From assembly GCF_047675955.1 (NCBI RefSeq), contig NC_132916.1:69681481-69745480 (forward strand): 64,000 bases of DNA, read 5' to 3'. The notes under the pieces are model-generated. The model saw only the letters and a program-made list of their open reading frames with translations. It had not been told where the DNA came from and did not search any database. The position numbers were made by a program, and so were the translations under genes. Of the stretch, positions 59,185 to 64,000 are shown in pieces (position 1 is the stretch's first letter; the number at the start of each line of letters is the position of its first letter). Source of the stretch: Chlorocebus sabaeus (Eukaryota; Chordata; Mammalia; Primates; Cercopithecidae).

Positions 59185-59300
59185 TGCAAATCTACCTGAT
59201 TCTAAGCTCCTCAAAAGCAGAATGGGTTCATAGATATCCTTATATTTTCTGCAACTGCAGTCTGGGGCATAGCAAGTACACAATAAATAGCTACTGAGGT
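59185..59300 (+). mobile_element. L2 3' tail, sense (second copy)
   Basis: TTCTAAGCTCCTCAAAAGCA, CTGGGGCATAGCAAGTACAC, AATAAATAGCTACTGAGG match the last part of L2. Confidence 0.6.
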
Positions 59301-59349
59301 TATTAGGCATCCATTTTTGAACTTTTCATGTAATTTTTTTCCTCAGTCC

Positions 59350-59620
59350 TGCAATAGTTTCCTATGGTTGCTATAACAAATTACCACAAACTGGGTGACT
59401 TAAAGCATCAGAAATTTACTTTATCCCATTTGTAAAGGTTTAGAGGTCTAAAATCAAAGTTTTGGCAGGACCATGCTTCCTCACCTCTTGCTAGCTTCTT
59501 GCTGACCACTCTTGCCTCACCCCAGTCTCTGCCTTTGTCTTCACATGGCCTTCTCCCTTGTGTCTGTCATCTTCCTATAAGGATACCAGTCATTTGGTTA
59601 GGACCCACCCAAAACTCATG
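59350..59620 (-). mobile_element. MLT1-type LTR fragment, antisense
   Basis: GCAATAGTTTCCTATGGTTG, CTATAACAAATTACCACAAA, CTGGGTGACTTAAAGCATC, CTTCACATGGCCTTCTCCC, GGATACCAGTCATTTGGTTA and GGACCCACCCAAAACTC. Reads in reverse orientation up to the THE1 insertion. Confidence 0.85.
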
Positions 59621-59974
59621 TGTATTAGTCTATTCTCATGCTGCTAGTAAAGCATGCCCGAGATGGGATAAACTGTAAAGGAAAGAGGTTTAATTGACTC
59701 ATAGTTCCACGTGGCTGGGAGGTCTCACAATCATGGCAGAAGGTGAATGAGAAGCAGAGTCATGTCTTACACGGCAGCAGGTAAGAGAGCTTGTGTAGGG
59801 GAACTCCCATTTATAAAACCATCAGGTCTCATGAGACTTATTCACTATCATGAGAACAGTATGGAGGAAACTGCCCCTGTGATTCAATTATCTCCACCTG
59901 ACCCTACCCTGGACACATGGGGATTATTACAATTCAAGGTGAGATTTGGGTGGGGACACAGCCAAACCATATCA
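59621..59974 (-). mobile_element. THE1-type solo LTR, antisense
   Basis: Complete 354-bp LTR, TGTATTAGTCTATTCTCATG to CCAAACCATATCA. Flanks TCATG (59616-59620) and TCGTG (59975-59979) fit a 5-bp duplication with one change. Confidence 0.96.
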
Positions 59975-59984
59975 TCGTGTCTAC

Positions 59985-60083
59985 CTAAGATCTGTGGATG
60001 TGGCCTTATTTGTAAATAGGGCCTCTGCAGATGTACTCAAGTTAAGATGAAGTCACACTGGTTTGGGTGAGCCCTGATTGAAT
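59985..60083 (+). mobile_element. MLT1-type LTR fragment, sense (left part)
   Basis: GGATGTGGCCTTATTTGTAA, GGGCCTCTGCAGATGTACTC, GTTAAGATGAAGTCACACTG, GGTGAGCCCTGATTG. Opposite orientation to the MLT1-type piece at 59350. It appears to continue at 60872-60915. Confidence 0.78.
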
Positions 60084-60871
60084 TGTTATCGGGAAGTTCT
60101 TAGTCTTACTTGGGAGAAAGAGTTCTACCAAGAGATAATTTAGCCACCACGAAAGAGAATTTATTGGAGGAAAATAGAGAGCAAAGAGTTTATTTAGAGA
60201 GAGACAGCATACTTTGAAAGATGAGGCAGAGCAGGCTGCTGATAAAGAGTATGAGCCCACAGCTGCCCAACAGTTCTGCTTTGGGTATTTATGATGTCAG
60301 ATGTTTTTCTTGAAGTTCCCACCTCTGTCTTAAGTCTCTGCCTTTTTTCTTTGTCTAGTTTTCCCTCTTCTGCCTTAAGTCCCTGCCTTTTTCCTGCCTA
60401 GTTCCCACCCTAAGCTTGTGGGACCCCACTTACTATTAGTTGGTGCATACACGTTGGCCTGGTGTTGGATCTGAATTCTACCTAATGGCTGCATTGCTCA
60501 CTACTGCCACGCCAGGAAGGTTGTACGGTGGTCAGATCTATACTTATTGCACCTGAGTATCTCTTAGGAATTTCCCCTTTGCCCTAACCTGTACTTATGG
60601 TGCCAGCATATTTCTCAGGAATTTTCCCTTCTGCTCTCTTTCCTTTCTTATTAGCATGTACCTAACAACGTTCTGACATTTTAACTGCAGAGTGAATGAT
60701 TATTGGTGCATTTGAAAAAGCATTTCCTTCTGCATAGGTACTTCCCTTCATCTTTAGAAATGTTAGCTCATTTCTAACATGCATGTTTCCAGTGATCTCT
60801 GGGGTGTGACATTTTCCTCACTTTCCTCAAGGGCTCCCTGCCCCTGCTTATGTCTAGCTATCTGCCTGCTC
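60084..60871 (-). mobile_element. ERV1-like LTR, antisense
   Basis: About 790 bp interrupting the MLT1-type element. On the minus strand it has TATA-like CATAAATACCC (about 60283-60293) and two downstream AATAAA signals (CTAAATAAACTC near 60190; CCAATAAATTC near 60160), and ends TTCCCGATAACA (60084). This order fits an ERV1-like U3-R-U5. Subfamily not named. No internal viral genes lie next to it. Confidence 0.55.
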
Positions 60872-60915
60872 TAAAAGACTGATTGGTATCTTTATAAGAA
60901 TAGGAAATTACTTAA
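60872..60915 (+). mobile_element. MLT1-type LTR, sense (right part)
   Basis: GACTGATTGGTATCTTTATA followed by AGAATAGGAAATTA matches the MLT1 phrase GACTGGTGTCCTTATAAGAAGAGGA that should follow GGGTGGGCCCT, that is, the text interrupted at 60083. Confidence 0.6.
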
Positions 60916-61973
60916 CCCAGTACAAGACCTACAGAATTTCTCACTTCATATCTTTCTAGATTTTTGTGGTTATCTCCATAGCTCCAGTGCCCTGAAGATA
61001 GCTCTTGACATCAGGTATCAAAACTTCCATAATTTTCTTTTGTCTCTGAATTATGACCTCAAGTCTTTAATGCCCTTGACCATTGCCTGCTCTGCAGTGC
61101 CTCCCTGCTCCTCAGTTTCACACCAAGGGAAATGGCTTTTTGCTCCATGCAACTCAGCTAAAAACAGCAGAGATGACAATGATCCCAAGTACCCAACTCC
61201 CTAGAGTGAATCCCTCAAGACTGTTTCTTTTCCAATGAGGACTAATAATTTTCCTACACAGACTTCTACCTTTTCCTCAGATCCTTGTCCTTTGAAGCCT
61301 GAAACTGGTGTAAATGCTAATTTGAAATTAACATACAATTTATGTCTTTGCTAACTTCCCTTGGCTTATTTCTCACTTCTTAAGTAGGGCTCTCATAAAT
61401 ATCTCAGGCACCCATTTGCTTCCTTTTTAAAGAACCTATCACTCTTTTCTTCAGATCACATTGAACATATTTACATTCTCTCTGGCTTTTACATGTGTGG
61501 GGGGTAGTGGTGGTGTGCATGTGTGCAGGTGCATATAAAAAGCAAAGGAATTGGACAAACATATCTGCAATGTCCTCTTTAGCTTAAGTGCTTGTAAAAG
61601 CAATAGAAAGTACTCATCCAGAAGCAGTCTAAACAGAAGATAGTCTCTCTGTCTTTCATTGAATTTCAGAAGTTTCTAACAGGGCTCACTCTTCAGGGAA
61701 CTTTGGTTTAAAAGACAGTGGAGCGCTTGGTCCCACAGGGTACCACCTCAAAGATTATTCCTTTTGCCGGCAGGGGACAATATTGTCGGCCAGTCATTGT
61801 GACTCTTTTCATTTGCATGTAGCTGCCAGGTAACTTTGCTCTGATTAAGTAACCTCCTTTTAGGTTGCTGCACATCACATCCATAAGTGGTCTGCTTGTG
61901 TTTCTGATCAAGCCATAGCTAAGCAAAGCAACACCACCTGAAGGAGTGCTTCCTGAGATCTTGTGGAGGAACT
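60916..61973. other. Interval without a recognised element
   Basis: About 1.06 kb. 61490-61540 is G/T-rich (GTGTGGGGGGTAGTGGTGG). Otherwise plain sequence; the minus frame 61708-62043 runs into the Alu and is chance. Confidence 0.4.
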
Positions 61974-62278
61974 CTTTTCTTTTTTGAGACATGGTCTTGC
62001 TCTGTTGCCCAGGCTGGAGTGCAGTGCTATGATCATGGCTCACTGCAGCCTCAACCTCCTAGGCTCAAGCCATCCTCCCATTCAGCCTGCCGAATAGCCG
62101 GGACCTCAGCCTCCTGAGTAGCTGCCACCATGTCCAGCTATCTTTTGCATTTTTTTGTAGAGACAGGGTTTTACCATGTTGCCCAGACAGGTCTCAAATT
62201 CCTAAGCTCAAGTGATCTGCCAGCCTCAGCCTCCCCAAGTGCTGGGATTACAGGCGTGAGCCACTGCACTTGGCTTTC
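61974..62278 (-). mobile_element. Alu (J-type), antisense
   Basis: TTTTTTGAGACATGGTCTTG, AACCTCCTAGGCTCAAGCCA, GTAGAGACAGGGTTTTACCA, CAGGCGTGAGCCACTGCAC. The CTCAAGCCATCCTCCC wording marks an old J-type. Target duplication TGGAGGAACT at 61964-61973 and 62279-62288. Confidence 0.94.
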
Positions 62279-62509
62279 TGGAGGAACTTCATTACATTTC
62301 TTACATGAACACTTCCCTTACCAGCTCACAATACCTAATCAGGGTTCACTGCTATTTGAACCCTTTAATTTCTTCCCTGTCTTTCTTCTTCCTCAAATAC
62401 TTATTAAACTTCTATTCTTTATCAGTCCTGGGGCTAGAAACAAGTGAGAAAGATTAAAACAAGATGTAGGATTTTCCCCAAGAGACTGAATGTACGAATG
62501 GGTAATGGT

Positions 62510-62955
62510 GAGAGCATATACAGGACACTGACTCACGACCTCTGTAGCAAACAGCACAGGAAACCAGACAGTAACCTCTGCAGCAATCAGCCCAGAATGG
62601 TCAGAGCATTGCTTATGACTGCCAACTTTCCTAGTTTTTGGCTCTGCTTTTAACTCAAGACCAAACAGAAAACCAAATATGCTCCCCAGACCGCTATCAC
62701 ATAAGAGGCACCACTTCTATTTAGCTCACCCCTAGCTTCCGCATGCTAATAACTGCTAATCAGAGCAGACCTGACACTTTCTATTTTGGGAACTGTAAAG
62801 CTTTTCCACTCCCTTGCCTACTTTTGTGTCTCTGCTAAATGCAAGTGGTGGTGGCTGACTCCCTTGCTGCAATAAGCTCTGAATAAGCAACTCATGCTTA
62901 TTCTCATTCGAGTGGTGGTCTTTGGTTATTTCCATAGTCCCTCAAGGAACTGTTA
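62510..62955 (+). mobile_element. ERV1 LTR (LTR9/HUERS-like), sense
   Basis: CTGCAGCAATCAGCCCAGAA, GACCAAACAGAAAACCAAAT, GACACTTTCTATTTTGGGAA, CTGTAAAGCTTTTCCACTCC, CTCTGAATAAGCAACTCATG, CTTATTCTCATTCGAGTGG. Reads as the U3-R end of an ERV1 LTR; the LTR9/HUERS label is a recollection and uncertain. Confidence 0.5.
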
Positions 62956-64000
62956 GAAGATAAACTTAGGCATGTTAAAATTTTTAAGATTTTATTTTAG
63001 CATTTAACAATGCATGAATCGAGAAGCACAGGACTGCACATGGTTTAGCATTTCACTGTAGAGGTGAGGGTTGGTGTGAGAGTGAAGAGAGACAGTTTTA
63101 TAAGATGTTCGTGGAAGAAAGACAAAGAAAACATATTTGATTAGAGTAGAAAGTCCTTAGTTAGAGATTACTTGGCAGTTTCTGATTGATAAATTCTCTA
63201 GTTTCATCTTACCATTTATAGTGGGCTTCAGTTTGCTTACGTAGGAACTTACACCACTTGACTGCCCCAGTCTAATGGCCTTCTAGTTAAAAAAAAATAT
63301 TTTTAACAATTTCCTCCTTTTGTCTGCCACTCACTGATGAGAGATTGGGCAAAACTGGAGCATAAGCACATCTCTGCCACAATCATGTCTGCTTTGTCTT
63401 GGTCTCAGCATGGAACTCATAACTCGCGACATCAGACTCATTGGTAGAAATATTCCTTTTGTTCATTTTGTTTTTTGTCGCTAACCACAGGGAGACCATC
63501 TGTTGTACTGTTGATGGCTGCAAACATGCATTTAAAACCCTTGAGAGAACACAGTGCACCTGGGAGATTAAATGAGGGCTATCAGGAAGATAAATCCAAG
63601 AGACTGGAGTATGCTGCTTAGCCAAAGTTTTCAGAAACCAAACAAGCTAACATTTCTGTGGAAACAAAACAACAACAACAACAAAAACAGGTTAATGAAT
63701 ATAACTCAGTCTCTGTGTTCAGAAGGCAGTTAGTCAAGAGAATGTTTAGATTTCAGCTCAAAGCATATTTTCCTAGTTTGCAGTCTGAATGTCACTAGTT
63801 ACGGCATCAGGCATCTTGGTGAACTCCCTGAGAGGGCCATACAATATCAGGCCCAAAAGTTGTCCTGTGAAATTTATGTTGAATAGTCTTGCTCCTGCTT
63901 GTAGGGTTTTGTGAAAAGTTAAGTTCATATATAAAAAAATTTCAAGAACAATGAACAGGATAAATCTGGTATCTATGAGGGTGTAGCATAGTTTTTTACT
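62956..64000. other. Unclassified, possibly retroviral-derived, to window end
   Basis: Begins TTTTAAGATTTTATTTTAGC and includes ATGGCCTTCTAGTTAAAAAA, TTTCCTCCTTTTGTCTGCC and GGGAGACCATCTGTTGTAC. An 80-codon minus frame (63383-63625) shows no motif that I recognise. The text may be an antisense retroviral remnant adjoining the LTR, but I cannot prove it. No viral protein is reconstructed. Confidence 0.3.

Noticed and set aside
1..64000. Search for a tRNA, snRNA, CRISPR array or bacterial-style operon
   Set aside because: No A-box/B-box pair, U6- or 7SL-gene-like text outside SINEs, no regularly spaced repeats and no ribosome-binding-site-led gene runs were seen.

Overview
This window is noncoding primate nuclear DNA. 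It is full of Alu, L1, L2, MIR, MaLR/THE1 and ERV1-type LTR copies, decayed DNA transposons and microsatellites. I found no protein-coding gene I would defend. The longest open frames are L1 ORF2 remnants, antisense Alu translations or chance frames. Nothing bacterial, plasmid or phage-like was seen, and no CRISPR array or structural RNA gene.

The best clue to the species is the young Alu at 15827-16130. It has the combination I associate with Old World monkey AluY (AluYR-type) copies: GGCTCAAGCCTG near the start, AAAAAACTAGC in the middle A-rich part, GGGCGAGGTGGCGGG, and GAGATCCGGCCACTGCAC near the 3' end. A cercopithecid (macaque, baboon, vervet group) is therefore more likely than human or another ape. 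This is an inference from remembered consensus sequences.

Layout: 1-838, an L1 5'UTR (minus) abutting an L1 ORF2 piece (plus). 2.5-8.1 kb, one old, nearly complete minus-strand L1M with its 5'UTR, cut by an Alu and by a truncated MaLR LTR, and carrying an odd 88-bp internal inversion. 8.1-15.1 kb, L2 and MIR remnants, an MST-type LTR split by an Alu, an (ATCC)10 tract, and a repeat-poor stretch with an exon-like 64-bp segment. 15.1-24 kb, four Alus (one probably cercopithecid-specific) plus a 5'-truncated Alu piece, a 460-bp degenerate CA-rich block and several MaLR/MLT1 LTRs. 24-42 kb, L2 pieces (one split by an MLT1 LTR, one opposed head-to-head pair), L1 3'UTR pieces, Alus and simple repeats. 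42.7-43.5 kb, a textbook 5'-inverted (twin-primed) L1 with a 13-bp target duplication. 43.5-50.2 kb, mostly single-copy AT-rich DNA with only ancient repeats, the most conserved-looking part. 50.2-53.2 kb, L1M pieces, MER5A and a solo THE1 LTR. 53.2-57.8 kb, a weak pseudogene candidate, nested Alus, an LTR with TATA and AATAAA signals, and a second exon-like segment. 57.9-64 kb, a dense pile of MLT1-type, MER2, THE1 and ERV1-like LTR elements.

There are no interacting genes to describe. The content is a stratigraphy of insertions: MIR/L2 and MLT1 oldest, then L1M, MER2/MER5A and THE1/MST, then Alu J/S and the twin-primed L1, with AluYR-type last. Many ages are supported by nesting and by intact target duplications. 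The window could be intergenic or the inside of a large intron; the sequence alone does not decide. Family names come from consensus sequences held in memory, so subfamily labels are approximate and boundaries may be off by about 10-30 bp where no target duplication is quoted.
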